Below, piece after piece: positions 27,800 through 36,504 of a stretch of 64,000 bases of DNA. Made by a program: the position numbers and the translations under genes. Numbering within the stretch: position 1 is the stretch's first letter; each line of letters opens with the position of its first letter. The notes under the pieces are model-generated. The model did not search any database, was not told where the DNA came from, and worked only from the letters and a program-made list of their open reading frames with translations. The DNA lies in NCBI GenBank assembly GCA_029865945.1, contig JARXAH010000084.1, positions 59,071-123,070 on the forward strand, in the 5' to 3' direction. The stretch is from Bacteriovoracaceae bacterium (lineage in GTDB: Bacteria; Bdellovibrionota; Bacteriovoracia; Bacteriovoracales; Bacteriovoracaceae).

Positions 27800-28416
27800 A
27801 CAAAACGAAAAAACATTTCAATAATAATAATGGTGAAAAAATGAATATTCACAATAAAACAGAAGTAACGATTGATGTTGAACCGACGCCTAATCCGAAT
27901 GCACTTAAGTTTATTTGCAGCAAAGATTTGATTAGTAGCGGGAGATTAAGTTTCCAGAGCCCTGCGGAATGTGCGAGTTTTGCATTAGCATATAAACTTT
28001 TTGATTTTCGCGGCGTTGATCAAGTCCACCTGTTTCAAAATGTTTTAACCATCAGTAAATTTTCTTTTGCGAAATGGGATGAGCTCTCTGAAGATATTAT
28101 TCAGTATCTGCGAAAGGAATTGATAACCTTTGATGCAGTTGATGCCACTCAGTACGATCCAAAATTGGAACGCTTGGCCCAGCTCTCCCCGGATTTGAGA
28201 AAAATTGAAGAAATATTAAATGCCAAAATTCGACCAGGACTCCAAGGCGATGGCGGAGATTTAGAAGTTGATAGTTATGAGCAAAATGTGTTGATGATTA
28301 AGTATCAAGGGGCATGTGGCACTTGTCCAAGCTCAACCCAAGGAACATTAGAGGCCATTCGCGGCATTCTTAGAGACGAATTTAACCCGGAAATTGAAGT
28401 CTTTATTGCACCCTGA
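27796..28416 (+). CDS. Nfu-type Fe-S carrier protein
   Basis: 206 residues. N-terminal Nfu_N domain (VEPTPNPNALKF) and C-terminal NifU domain (RPGLQGDGGDLEVDSYE, then GACGTCPSS with the cluster-binding CxxC). Carries finished [4Fe-4S] clusters to target enzymes. ATG 27796 overlaps sufS; a second in-frame ATG at 27841 follows GGTGAAAAA and would drop an Asn-rich leader, so the start is uncertain. Last gene of the operon, followed by the 127-bp repeat. Confidence 0.88.
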   Translation: MNKTKKHFNNNNGEKMNIHNKTEVTIDVEPTPNPNALKFICSKDLISSGRLSFQSPAECASFALAYKLFDFRGVDQVHLFQNVLTISKFSFAKWDELSEDIIQYLRKELITFDAVDATQYDPKLERLAQLSPDLRKIEEILNAKIRPGLQGDGGDLEVDSYEQNVLMIKYQGACGTCPSSTQGTLEAIRGILRDEFNPEIEVFIAP

Positions 28417-28443
28417 TTTTTTATTAGCTACGATACAAAAATG

Positions 28444-28591
28444 GTAAATGCCTAGGTCCCTTGTAAATTTCGTCACTCTACGGACTCCTTTACCTGCGGC
28501 TTGCTTTGTAGCAAGCCTCGGTACGTCGTCCTAATCGCGACGAAATTTCCAAAGGGCCTTAGGCATTTACAAATCCACGCAGGTAGTTACA
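28444..28591. repeat. Dispersed imperfect palindrome, copy 1
   Basis: Bases 28444-28570 form a long inverted repeat (127 bp): outer arm GTAAATGCCTAGG pairs with CCTTAGGCATTTAC, a second stretch TAAATTTCGTC pairs with GACGAAATTT, and the tip is GGCTTGC-loop-GCAAGCC. A tail (28571-28591, CCAC..AGGTAG.TACA) is also shared with copy 2 at 43095. Arm differences between the copies are base-paired compensations. Located between the Nfu gene and the DedA gene; ERIC-like in size and build but not in sequence. Confidence 0.85.
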
Positions 28592-28594
28592 AAA

Positions 28595-29245
28595 ATGATA
28601 CATCAAATGATCGACATTTTTCTTCACTTAGACGTTCATTTAAATCTTATTCTGGGCGCTCTTGGTCCGTACGCCATGTATGGGTTACTTTTTGCCATTA
28701 TCTTTTGTGAAACGGGCCTCATCATTACTCCTTTTCTCCCAGGAGATTCATTATTATTTGCGCTCGGTGCTCTTTGCATGTCAGAAGGCAGTCCACTTTC
28801 GCTTTGGATCTTAATGGTGACTCTTATCTTGGCCGCCATTTTAGGGGATGCCACTAATTTTTGGGTAGGAAAAAAACTTGGGAATCAAATCTTAAGTAAA
28901 AAAAGATTTTGGATCAATGAAGATCACATTTCTAAAACAAAACAATTCTTTCAACTTCACGGTGGAAAAACTATTTTTCTCGCAAGATTTCTTCCCATCT
29001 TTAGAACCTACGCCCCTTTTGTGGCCGGAGTAAGTTTCATGAATGAAACGAAATTTAGGTACTATAATGCCTTAGGTGGAATCACTTGGGTGAGTTCATT
29101 TCTTGGATTAGGCGCCTTTTTTGGCAACATTCCCGTGATTAAAGAGCGCTTTCATTATGTCGTCTTAGGCATCATTGCCGTGTCGTTTATTCCTGTGGTC
29201 GCCGGTTTTATTTTAAACAGAAGAAAAAATTCCTCTTCCAACTAA
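28595..29245 (+). CDS. DedA-family membrane protein
   Basis: 216 residues with four to five membrane segments. Family stretches: ITPFLPGDSLLFALGAL, AAILGDATNFWVGKKLG, FFQLHGGKTIFLARFLPIFRTYAPFVAGVSFM (conserved Arg/Pro motif) and NALGGITWV. DedA proteins act in the inner membrane as undecaprenyl phosphate or lipid scramblases. Start ATG 28595 lies four bases after the repeat; AGGTAG in the repeat tail is the only candidate ribosome site. Confidence 0.93.
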   Translation: MIHQMIDIFLHLDVHLNLILGALGPYAMYGLLFAIIFCETGLIITPFLPGDSLLFALGALCMSEGSPLSLWILMVTLILAAILGDATNFWVGKKLGNQILSKKRFWINEDHISKTKQFFQLHGGKTIFLARFLPIFRTYAPFVAGVSFMNETKFRYYNALGGITWVSSFLGLGAFFGNIPVIKERFHYVVLGIIAVSFIPVVAGFILNRRKNSSSN

Positions 29246-29352
29246 AAAGCAAATTTCACTGTCAAAAGAATAAACACCAATTTGTAATGAGTGCACGGTG
29301 GCCTGCGCCTCTCCCTTGCCCTTCTTATAATGCTCCTATGGGAGAATATTGT

Positions 29353-30114
29353 ATGAAAAATTCGTGTTTAATCGTTTTTATTTCTTGTTTAGTATTTGCT
29401 GGTTGTTCACATAAAAAAAATGCGAATCCGTTTAAAAACTCCAATTCTCCCGTAGCATCAGGCCAAGAACAAGTGGCAAGCGAGACGGATACAACGAAAA
29501 AAGTAAATGAAGAAGCAGACAAAGCTATCAAAGCAAAAAAAGCTCAAGAGGAAGCTGATGAGTTAGAGAGAAAACGAAAAGCGAACCAAGACAACAAAGA
29601 GCGCGCTGATCAATTAGATTTAAAAGCGAAAACTGCTTTTAATGGCGCTATCATGCTTGAAAATAGTTGCCTTAAAGTAGCGCAACTTGAAGTACTCACT
29701 AAAAATGTCATGAAATATGCTAGCGACGTAGCTAAGAAAAATAAAAAATCGGTGGAGGCCTACTTCACAGAAATAGCAGATAAAAAATCTAAAGAAGTTT
29801 TTGAATTCATTAAATTTATCGATGGGCAAATTCAAAGTTTGAATTCCAGTAAAGATCCAAAATTAAAATTATCGACGGCCTGCCCAACGTCAGGAATTAG
29901 CAAAGTTGATGATCTGGAAAAGTTTCAAATATCAAACGCTCAGATAAAAATTAGTAAAGATAAAAATGGAAAAGAAGTAAGAGAGTTCATTGGCCTAGAC
30001 TATTTAAGTAACTCTGACGATGGAACAAACGGTAATCGCTTTTGTCTTCCGGCCTGTATTGATGGGCAAGACAGCAGCAAGTCTTCTTTTGGAATTGTTC
30101 CTTACGCTCGTTGA
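29353..30114 (+). CDS. Lipoprotein with Lys/Glu-rich coiled-coil region
   Basis: 253 residues from ATG 29353, chosen because GGGAG precedes it by eight bases and it opens a lipoprotein signal (MKNSCLIVFISCLVFAGCS, lipobox FAGC). Residues about 45-85 are Lys/Glu/Ala-rich and probably coiled coil; the rest is helical with a few cysteines (CLKVAQ, CPTSG, CLPACIDG). A TATAAT box lies at about 29330. No family recognised; the composition resembles the larger lipoprotein at 52163. Confidence 0.7.
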   Translation: MKNSCLIVFISCLVFAGCSHKKNANPFKNSNSPVASGQEQVASETDTTKKVNEEADKAIKAKKAQEEADELERKRKANQDNKERADQLDLKAKTAFNGAIMLENSCLKVAQLEVLTKNVMKYASDVAKKNKKSVEAYFTEIADKKSKEVFEFIKFIDGQIQSLNSSKDPKLKLSTACPTSGISKVDDLEKFQISNAQIKISKDKNGKEVREFIGLDYLSNSDDGTNGNRFCLPACIDGQDSSKSSFGIVPYAR

Positions 30115-30137
30115 ATCTAACGCTTTAAAGCTAAAAA

Positions 30138-31976
30138 TCATCTACTAATTTTTTCAATTTTAATGAGTGTCGGCTGGCCATCTTCGATGTGCCAGCTTGG
30201 AAAATTTGAATTGGCAGAATAAATGCTTCCCTCTTTATCCACTTCCACATCCCGAGTAAAAGTTACTTTTTTGGGCAAAGGAAATCTTTTCCACTCGTGA
30301 GATTTGATGGAGAATTCGAAGATGGAATTAGATTGATTTCCTGTCACCCAGACTTTGGAGAATTGGTGATCGATGTTGAGTGAATAAGGAGTTTCACTTC
30401 CTTTAGGGATAACCGGGAGATCAAATAATTCAAATTTTTTTGCCTTCGGATCAAAACTTGCTAGCAGTGAATCACCAAACGATGTGATCCATATTTTTCC
30501 AGTCTCATCGATTCGCAATCTTCTTGGGCCATAAAAAGGCGTTTTGTAAGCGGTTATTTCTTGTGTGTTAGGATCGATGCAAAAAATTTCTTTAGAATGT
30601 AAACGTGCGGCCCATACTTTTCCGTCAGGGGCAATATCAATTCCATAAATGAGCGGTGCCCCGGTTGATTCCCTATCGATCGTCAGCCAACTTGAAAGAG
30701 GAACTCCCCAATTCATTAACTGGTATATCCATTTTATATTGCGAGTAATGATTTTTTCTTTAAAGCTTCTTGCAGGTAAATCATAGTAAGTGAAACGATT
30801 CTCAACTCGATCATACATGGCCACTTGATTGGAAAGAGCGAGCGTAAACCAAACGCGGTCTTTTTGATCCACTCTGATGGTATGAGGATAAAATCCTTCA
30901 CTCATTTGGTGAATGGTAAATTTTTTTGTGGCGGGATCAAATTCAATTAATCTTTGCTGTGCTGATGGTGTGATAAAAATATGTCCATCTTTTTTTGATT
31001 CGGCCAATGAATGGGCATTAGAAGTACTATCATGCTTGGGGAAAGTACTTAACCTCGATTGAATAAGGCCACCGGGTTGGTCATCTTTTAGATGAGGAAT
31101 TTTATAAATGGTGATTTCGTTGGTTTGAGTATTCACTTCATAAATTCGGTCCTGAATATTATCTCCCACATAGATGAGGCCATTTTTGGATAGTAACATG
31201 TCGTGAGTTTGTGACATGGAATCCCCAACTGGCCATTGAACCATCTGATAATCAGATAATTTTTGATCCCAAGGAAGATCATTTTCGAGCAGCTTAGGGT
31301 TTTCCTTTAAACGACGATATTCACTATTGAGAAGTGTAGGTAAATATTTTTGCATGTCAGTTGGAATTCTCGATCCGTATTTGACCATTCGTTTGATGAT
31401 GGAATCCCATTCTTCGATGGATCTATCCATTCTGGTAAATTCACTTCCTTGCTGATGACAAAATCCACACTGCATCTTAAAAATAGTTTTATCTTCGGGA
31501 TGATCAAAATGAATCGCCCCCAGCCATTGATTCGCAGGTTTTTCCTCTGCGAGTATCTGAAAATCTAATTCTTGAGTAAGAATCACTTTTGAAATACCGT
31601 CCTTGCTTGCCAGTGTTTTACGTTGGGATTCTAGGGGCAGGCCGATGGGATTACTTTGATAACCTGGTTTCCTGAAGCGATAATTCGCGCCCTCTCTCGT
31701 GGGAAAACTCACCCGCCCATTTGAATCTGTAAAACGCGTGATCTCAGGCGAGACTACGTACTTAATATTTGGCCTAGGATATCCATCATCTTCTTGTCCC
31801 AAAGGATAGGGATCTGGCGAGATGACTTGGGTCACCATGACAGTTGGGATAGGGGCCCCGTTCTCACCTAAAACTTCTATCGTTTCTATCTTTTTTGCGT
31901 AAATATTAAATGGAATCCACAACAGGGAAACAAAAATATTAATCCAAGATCGCTTTCGTTTGTTGATCTTCAGCAT
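30138..31976 (-). CDS. Secreted monohaem cytochrome with Vgb-like beta-propeller
   Basis: 612 residues. Signal peptide (MLKINKRKRSWINIFVSLLWIPFNIYA). Then a beta-sandwich resembling a carboxypeptidase regulatory domain (IETIEVLGENGAPIPTVMV ... DSNGRVSFP, 30-105), one c-type haem motif C170-G-F-C173-H174 in a short helical domain, and from about 255 a six-bladed-like propeller with repeats of the form DGKVWAARLHS, TGKIWITSFGD, DRVWFTLALS as in streptogramin B lyase. Probably a periplasmic electron-transfer or sensing protein; no active residues for lyase activity can be confirmed. Confidence 0.8.
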   Translation of the reverse strand: MLKINKRKRSWINIFVSLLWIPFNIYAKKIETIEVLGENGAPIPTVMVTQVISPDPYPLGQEDDGYPRPNIKYVVSPEITRFTDSNGRVSFPTREGANYRFRKPGYQSNPIGLPLESQRKTLASKDGISKVILTQELDFQILAEEKPANQWLGAIHFDHPEDKTIFKMQCGFCHQQGSEFTRMDRSIEEWDSIIKRMVKYGSRIPTDMQKYLPTLLNSEYRRLKENPKLLENDLPWDQKLSDYQMVQWPVGDSMSQTHDMLLSKNGLIYVGDNIQDRIYEVNTQTNEITIYKIPHLKDDQPGGLIQSRLSTFPKHDSTSNAHSLAESKKDGHIFITPSAQQRLIEFDPATKKFTIHQMSEGFYPHTIRVDQKDRVWFTLALSNQVAMYDRVENRFTYYDLPARSFKEKIITRNIKWIYQLMNWGVPLSSWLTIDRESTGAPLIYGIDIAPDGKVWAARLHSKEIFCIDPNTQEITAYKTPFYGPRRLRIDETGKIWITSFGDSLLASFDPKAKKFELFDLPVIPKGSETPYSLNIDHQFSKVWVTGNQSNSIFEFSIKSHEWKRFPLPKKVTFTRDVEVDKEGSIYSANSNFPSWHIEDGQPTLIKIEKISR

Positions 31977-32011
31977 GGTAACCTCGCTAGAGAAAATTAA
32001 AATGGAAACTT

Positions 32012-32896
32012 ATGAATAATGCAATTACTTTAGGGCCTTATGCCAAAATGATTCTGCAGGTGTTATTAATTTTTATCATGCTCTCTGTGGCCCTAGATAT
32101 CGACCGAGACGAATGGAAAAATTTAAAACAAAAATGGTGGCCGTTTTTGTTTGGATTATTTTTAAGAATTTTTTTATTGCCATTGGTTATTTTTGCTGGA
32201 TCCACACTTTTGAACCTATCGGCCACCCTGCAGTTGGGCCTAATCCTAGTCGCCTGTTGTCCGGGAGGCAATCTTTCTAATTTTATGGTTTCTAAGGCGA
32301 GAGGCGATTTAATTCTCTCTATATTACTCTCCCTTGGCTCCTCTTGCTTGGCCTTAATCACAACTCCCTTTTTTTTTGAATTCTGGTCAAAGGTATCTCC
32401 TAGCACCGCAACGTATTTTTCTCAAATTTCCATTGACCCAGTAGAGATGATGAAAACTATTTCCTTTTCGCTTCTCATGCCTTTGGGCCTTGGCCTATGG
32501 ATTAGTCTAAAACATCCGGCCTTCGCAAAAGTTTTAAAAAAGAAAACCAGCTGGGTAGCACCCAGTATTTTACTGTTATTTATTGTTTTTGGAGTGGCAA
32601 AAAATAGAGAATTAGTATTTTCTCATTTTTTTAGCGTACTACTACCAGTGGCCATCCTTAATTGCGTTTCATTATTGATATTTTATTTTTTGCCAAGATG
32701 GTTACGATTTTCAAAATCTATTAGTCGGGCCATGTCCCTAGAAGTTTCGGTGGAAAATACATCACTGGCCCTCATTATCGCTCTCGAATATTTTCCGCAA
32801 TATATTGAAGTAACAATGGTGGCCGCGCTATGGGGCCTGTGGCAGATCATAAGTGGTTCATTGTTGGCCATCTATTGGCAAAAAAAGGGTATTTAA
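32012..32896 (+). CDS. BASS-family (bile acid:sodium symporter-like) transporter
   Basis: 294 residues with about nine to ten membrane segments. The crossover signature CCPGGNLSNFMVSKARGDLILS is typical of the ASBT/BASS family, members of which carry organic anions such as pyruvate, pantoate or keto acids with sodium. Stop is immediately followed by ATG of the next gene, so it heads a coupled set with an epimerase and dehydrogenases. Substrate unknown. Confidence 0.88.
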   Translation: MNNAITLGPYAKMILQVLLIFIMLSVALDIDRDEWKNLKQKWWPFLFGLFLRIFLLPLVIFAGSTLLNLSATLQLGLILVACCPGGNLSNFMVSKARGDLILSILLSLGSSCLALITTPFFFEFWSKVSPSTATYFSQISIDPVEMMKTISFSLLMPLGLGLWISLKHPAFAKVLKKKTSWVAPSILLLFIVFGVAKNRELVFSHFFSVLLPVAILNCVSLLIFYFLPRWLRFSKSISRAMSLEVSVENTSLALIIALEYFPQYIEVTMVAALWGLWQIISGSLLAIYWQKKGI

Positions 32897-33859
32897 ATGG
32901 AAACGAAAAATTGGAACGTCTGGATCACAGGAGCATCGGGCTTTATAGGATCAACGCTGCTTCGGAAAATAATTAATGAAAAGGTGCCGTTTCAAAAAGT
33001 ATACGCTACCGACGTTCGATCTCTTGCTCCGGAATTTCAGCACCCTAAAATAGAATTTATTAAGTGCGACGTGAGAGATGAGAGTTTGAGTACTCTCATG
33101 AAGAAATACGATATCACCCATGTGATTCATTTGGCCTCGATTGTTACGCCCTCAAAAAAATCCAATCGTGAATTTGAATTTAGTGTAGATGTTTTGGGTA
33201 CGAGAAACATTTTAAAATCTTGCATCGATAATAAAGTTTCTCAGATCATCACGACTAGCTCTGGTGCTGCGTACGGTTACTACGCGGATTTGCCACCGTG
33301 GATAAAAGAATCAGATCCGATACGAGGTAATCAAGAATTTCCTTATTCCTACCACAAAAGATTAGTTGAAGAGGATCTAAAAACTTACCGAGAAAATTAT
33401 CCGGAGTTAAAGCAACTTATCTTGCGCCCCGGTACTATTTTAGGTAAGCGAGTGAATAACCAAATAACGGATTTATTTAAAAAACCAGTTGTCTTAGGGA
33501 TAAAGGGCTCTGACTCTCCCTTTGTTTTTATTTGGGATGAAGATGTGGTGGAAATTATTTTTCAAGGCCTAATCAAGAGTAAAGAGGGCATCTTTAACTT
33601 GGCCGGAGATGGCGCTGTTAGCTTAAAAGAAATCGCTCGAATTTTGAAGCGCCCCTACATTCCTCTTCCTCCCAAAATATTGGAGGTGGCACTTAAGTAT
33701 CTTAAGAAATGGGGATTAACTCAGTATGGGCCAGAGCAATTAAATTTTTTAAGATATCGCCCGGTTCTTGATAATAAAAATTTAAAACATCAATTTCATT
33801 TTTCGCCTAGGTATACCTCTAAGGAATGCTTTCTTCATTATCTGGAGGGGGCCAAGTGA
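32897..33859 (+). CDS. NAD-dependent epimerase/dehydratase (extended SDR)
   Basis: 320 residues. Extended SDR fold: cofactor loop TGASGFIGSTLLRKI (11-25), HLASIV, TTSSGAAYGYY and catalytic YSYHK (Tyr-x-x-x-Lys), RPGTILGKR on the substrate side. Acts on a nucleotide sugar or similar substrate; not resolvable from sequence. Starts with no gap after the transporter and overlaps the aldehyde dehydrogenase by 4 bp. Confidence 0.88.
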   Translation: METKNWNVWITGASGFIGSTLLRKIINEKVPFQKVYATDVRSLAPEFQHPKIEFIKCDVRDESLSTLMKKYDITHVIHLASIVTPSKKSNREFEFSVDVLGTRNILKSCIDNKVSQIITTSSGAAYGYYADLPPWIKESDPIRGNQEFPYSYHKRLVEEDLKTYRENYPELKQLILRPGTILGKRVNNQITDLFKKPVVLGIKGSDSPFVFIWDEDVVEIIFQGLIKSKEGIFNLAGDGAVSLKEIARILKRPYIPLPPKILEVALKYLKKWGLTQYGPEQLNFLRYRPVLDNKNLKHQFHFSPRYTSKECFLHYLEGAK

Positions 33860-35223
33860 ATTTTGAGATTATTAATCCTTATGATGCAAGTCTGGTGGCG
33901 AGCGTCCCCTATACAACTTCTCATGAGTGGAGAGCAAAATTAGAAATAGTAAAAAATAAGGGACGTGACATGCAAAGGTCACTCTCCCCTTTTGAAAGGT
34001 CAGTCATCTTAAACCAGATTGCTTCACTATTGAAACGCGACCGAGAAATTCTCTCGCTACGTATCACTAATGAAATGGGGAAAACCATTACGGATGCAAG
34101 ATTGGAAATTGATAGGGCCGCCCTGACCTTTCGGCATTCGGCCATTGAGGCCACCCAAATTGTGGGGGAAATTCTGCCCACCAATTCTCTCTCCAACAAT
34201 AGAACAACCTCTTGCCTGGTTAACTACGCCCCTATGGGTGTTGTCTTGTGCATCACTCCCTTTAATTTTCCCATTAATTTAGCGGCCCACAAAATTGGCC
34301 CTGCCTTTGCGGCCGGAAATACCATTTTATTAAAACCCAATCCGCAAACTTACCAATCCACTGAGCATTTATTGCGGCTCTGTATCGAGGCCGGCATGCC
34401 GATTGAAGGGATCCAATGGATTTTACCTGACGTTTCAGAAATGGAACAAATTATTCAAAGCGAAGACATCGATGCCATCTCTTTTACGGGAAGCTATCCA
34501 GTGGCGAGGGCGATCGCGTCCAAGGCGGGGATAAAAAAACTTCTGCTGGAATTGGGAGGCAACGATCCCATTATTGTCATGAGTGATGGCGATGTTGAGC
34601 GAGCCGCATTGGCGGCGATCCAGCAAAGATTTGGATGCGCAGGGCAGCGTTGTACGGCCGCCAAAAAAGTTTACATTCATGAAGATAGGTATCAAGAATT
34701 TAAAAAATTGTTGATTGAGAAAAGTAAAAAATTAGTGATAGGCGACCCAAAAGATGGCCAAACTTTTATTGGCCCGGTGGTTAGCAAAAAAGCGGCTGAA
34801 TTAATCATGCAGCGAATCGCGGCAGCGATTGAAGAAGGGGCAACTCATTTGTTAGGTAATGAGCGAGTGGGAAATATTATTCATCCTACCATTTTAGAGA
34901 ACGTTTCCCTGAAATCTGAGCTTATCAAAGATGAAACGTTTGGCCCGGTACTTCCGCTCTTTTCTTTTAGAGATCACCAGGAAGTGATTAAGTCCCTCAA
35001 TAGCACTCCCTTTGGTTTACAGGCCGGCCTTTTCACAGATAATTTTAATGTCATAAAGGATTTTCAAGCGCAACTCAATGTGGGTGCGATTATTGTGAAC
35101 GAAGGCCCTGGGTTTCGCCTAGAGAATTTGCCTTTCGGTGGCCAAAAACAATCAGGTCTCGGACGCGAGGGAGTAAGATATGCGATTAGGGAAATGTCAG
35201 TGACTAAATCGTTAATTTATTAA
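33856..35223 (+). CDS. NAD(P)-dependent aldehyde dehydrogenase
   Basis: 455 residues from GTG 33856: GGAGGG lies five bases upstream and the start overlaps the SDR stop (GTGA). Catalytic Cys266 (CAGQRCTAAKK), general base Glu232 (LELGGNDP), cofactor region FTGSYPVA, and the closing NEGPGFRLENLPFGGQKQSGLGREG all fit the ALDH superfamily, nearest to succinate-semialdehyde/lactaldehyde-type members. Oxidises an aldehyde to acid. Confidence 0.92.
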   Translation: MNFEIINPYDASLVASVPYTTSHEWRAKLEIVKNKGRDMQRSLSPFERSVILNQIASLLKRDREILSLRITNEMGKTITDARLEIDRAALTFRHSAIEATQIVGEILPTNSLSNNRTTSCLVNYAPMGVVLCITPFNFPINLAAHKIGPAFAAGNTILLKPNPQTYQSTEHLLRLCIEAGMPIEGIQWILPDVSEMEQIIQSEDIDAISFTGSYPVARAIASKAGIKKLLLELGGNDPIIVMSDGDVERAALAAIQQRFGCAGQRCTAAKKVYIHEDRYQEFKKLLIEKSKKLVIGDPKDGQTFIGPVVSKKAAELIMQRIAAAIEEGATHLLGNERVGNIIHPTILENVSLKSELIKDETFGPVLPLFSFRDHQEVIKSLNSTPFGLQAGLFTDNFNVIKDFQAQLNVGAIIVNEGPGFRLENLPFGGQKQSGLGREGVRYAIREMSVTKSLIY

Positions 35224-35259
35224 TATTTTATTTCAAATTATATTTCAAAGGATGTTCAA

Positions 35260-36012
35260 ATGATTTTAATTACAGGCGCGACAAGTGGAATTGGAGAAGC
35301 TTGCGCAGAAATTTTTGCAGCTCAAAAACATTCGCTCTTTCTTGTTGGCAGGAGACAAGAAAAATTGCAATCCCTTAAAGAGTCACTGGAAAAAAAATAT
35401 TCTATTACAGTGCACATTACCCCTCTCGATGTGCAAAATCCCAGTGAGATTGAAAAGTTCTTTCAAGAAAATAAAAATGTTCTAAAAAATTTAAACGGTC
35501 TCATAAATAATGCAGGCCTTGCCAAAGGTCTTGGGCCAACCCACTCACTATCTTTTAGTGATATTTCGGCCATGATTGATACTAATTTTAAGGCCGTGGT
35601 TTATTTTGCAAAAATGGTGATGCCCATCTTTATCGAAAAAAAATCCGGACACATTATCAATGTGGGATCTGTGGCCGGGCACCACGTTTACCCCAACGGA
35701 AATGTTTACTGCGCGACAAAATCGGCGGTGCGCGCGATGACTCAGGCACTTCGCTATGATCTAAGTGGAACTGGCGTTCGCGTTTCAGAAGTTAGTCCAG
35801 GCATGGTGAACACAAATTTTAGTACGGTGCGCTTAGGAGATGTGGAGAAGGCCAATAAGGTTTATGAAGGCATGACTCCCCTACTTGCTAACGATATCGC
35901 GGAGACCATTTCATGGATTTACCACCGGCCAAAACATATCAACATTGAAGAGATTGTCATCTACCCAACAGATCAGGCGTCACCAACTGTGGTGAATAGA
36001 GTGACTAAGTAG
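35260..36012 (+). CDS. Short-chain dehydrogenase, YdfG-like
   Basis: 250 residues. Classical SDR: ITGATSGIGEACAEIF, NNAGLAKG, GSVAGHHVYPNGNVYCATKSAVRAM with Tyr-x-x-x-Lys, SPGMVNTNF. Residue pattern including ILVGRRQEKL and the C-terminal DIAETISWIYHRP resembles YdfG, which oxidises serine/3-hydroxy acids with NADP. Probably cotranscribed with the aldehyde dehydrogenase (37-bp gap). Confidence 0.9.
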   Translation: MILITGATSGIGEACAEIFAAQKHSLFLVGRRQEKLQSLKESLEKKYSITVHITPLDVQNPSEIEKFFQENKNVLKNLNGLINNAGLAKGLGPTHSLSFSDISAMIDTNFKAVVYFAKMVMPIFIEKKSGHIINVGSVAGHHVYPNGNVYCATKSAVRAMTQALRYDLSGTGVRVSEVSPGMVNTNFSTVRLGDVEKANKVYEGMTPLLANDIAETISWIYHRPKHINIEEIVIYPTDQASPTVVNRVTK

Positions 36013-36026
36013 TGATGAGATTTTTT

Positions 36027-36111
36027 TAATTTAAAATAAATTCTGCTCAGGCAATCGTTTATTTTAAATTATGAGGCGTTTTGTGGGCACATTAAAATAA
36101 AATTTTATTTT
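36027..36111. repeat. AT-rich inverted repeats after the SDR gene
   Basis: A 14-bp perfect inverted repeat (36027-36040 with 36058-36071, 17-base loop) is followed by an 18-bp perfect palindrome AAAATAAAATTTTATTTT (36094-36111). Placed right after the stop, they may form a transcription end signal, though the stems are AT only. Confidence 0.5.
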
Positions 36112-36222
36112 ATTTTAATCTTTTTAACGCATTGAAATTACTTAAAAAAAGATACAAAAATGAATCTATTTCTTAAGCAGGGAAAGGAAAAGACCGATAC
36201 TAATACAACGGAGGTTCGTATT

Positions 36223-36504
36223 ATGAAAAAATTTTTCTTTGTTTCGGTCTTTCTTTCTTTCTTTCTTTCTTTAGCCAATGCTGAAGTACCTTGCCCCAGT
36301 GTTTGTGTAAATCACCTTAATACACAGCTTAACTTCTGTAATTCACTTGATAGCGAACCATTTGAAGGTTTTGCTCCAAGCATGACTTGTAATTTAGTAG
36401 CAAAAGATCTTTTCTATCGATGCTTAACTGGATGTTTCTATGGGAATGGAAAACCAGTAATATTAGACTTACCAGCTTTTTTTATTCGAAAAAATATAAA
36501 ATAG
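36223..36504 (+). CDS. Small Cys-rich secreted protein
   Basis: 93 residues from ATG 36223, which has GGAGG eight bases upstream (an earlier in-frame ATG lacks one). Signal peptide MKKFFFVSVFLSFFLSLANA; the mature ~74 residues hold seven cysteines (CPSVCVNH, CNSLD, CNLVA, CLTGC), suggesting disulfide bonds. A (CTTT)6 tract lies in the signal-peptide codons, so slipped-strand changes of one unit would break the frame. Function unknown. Confidence 0.75.
   Translation: MKKFFFVSVFLSFFLSLANAEVPCPSVCVNHLNTQLNFCNSLDSEPFEGFAPSMTCNLVAKDLFYRCLTGCFYGNGKPVILDLPAFFIRKNIK
36249..36272 (+). repeat. (CTTT)6 tetranucleotide tract in a signal-peptide coding region
   Basis: Six perfect CTTT units lie within codons for the hydrophobic core of the small secreted protein. 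Tetranucleotide tracts in reading frames are classic sites of phase variation. Confidence 0.9.
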
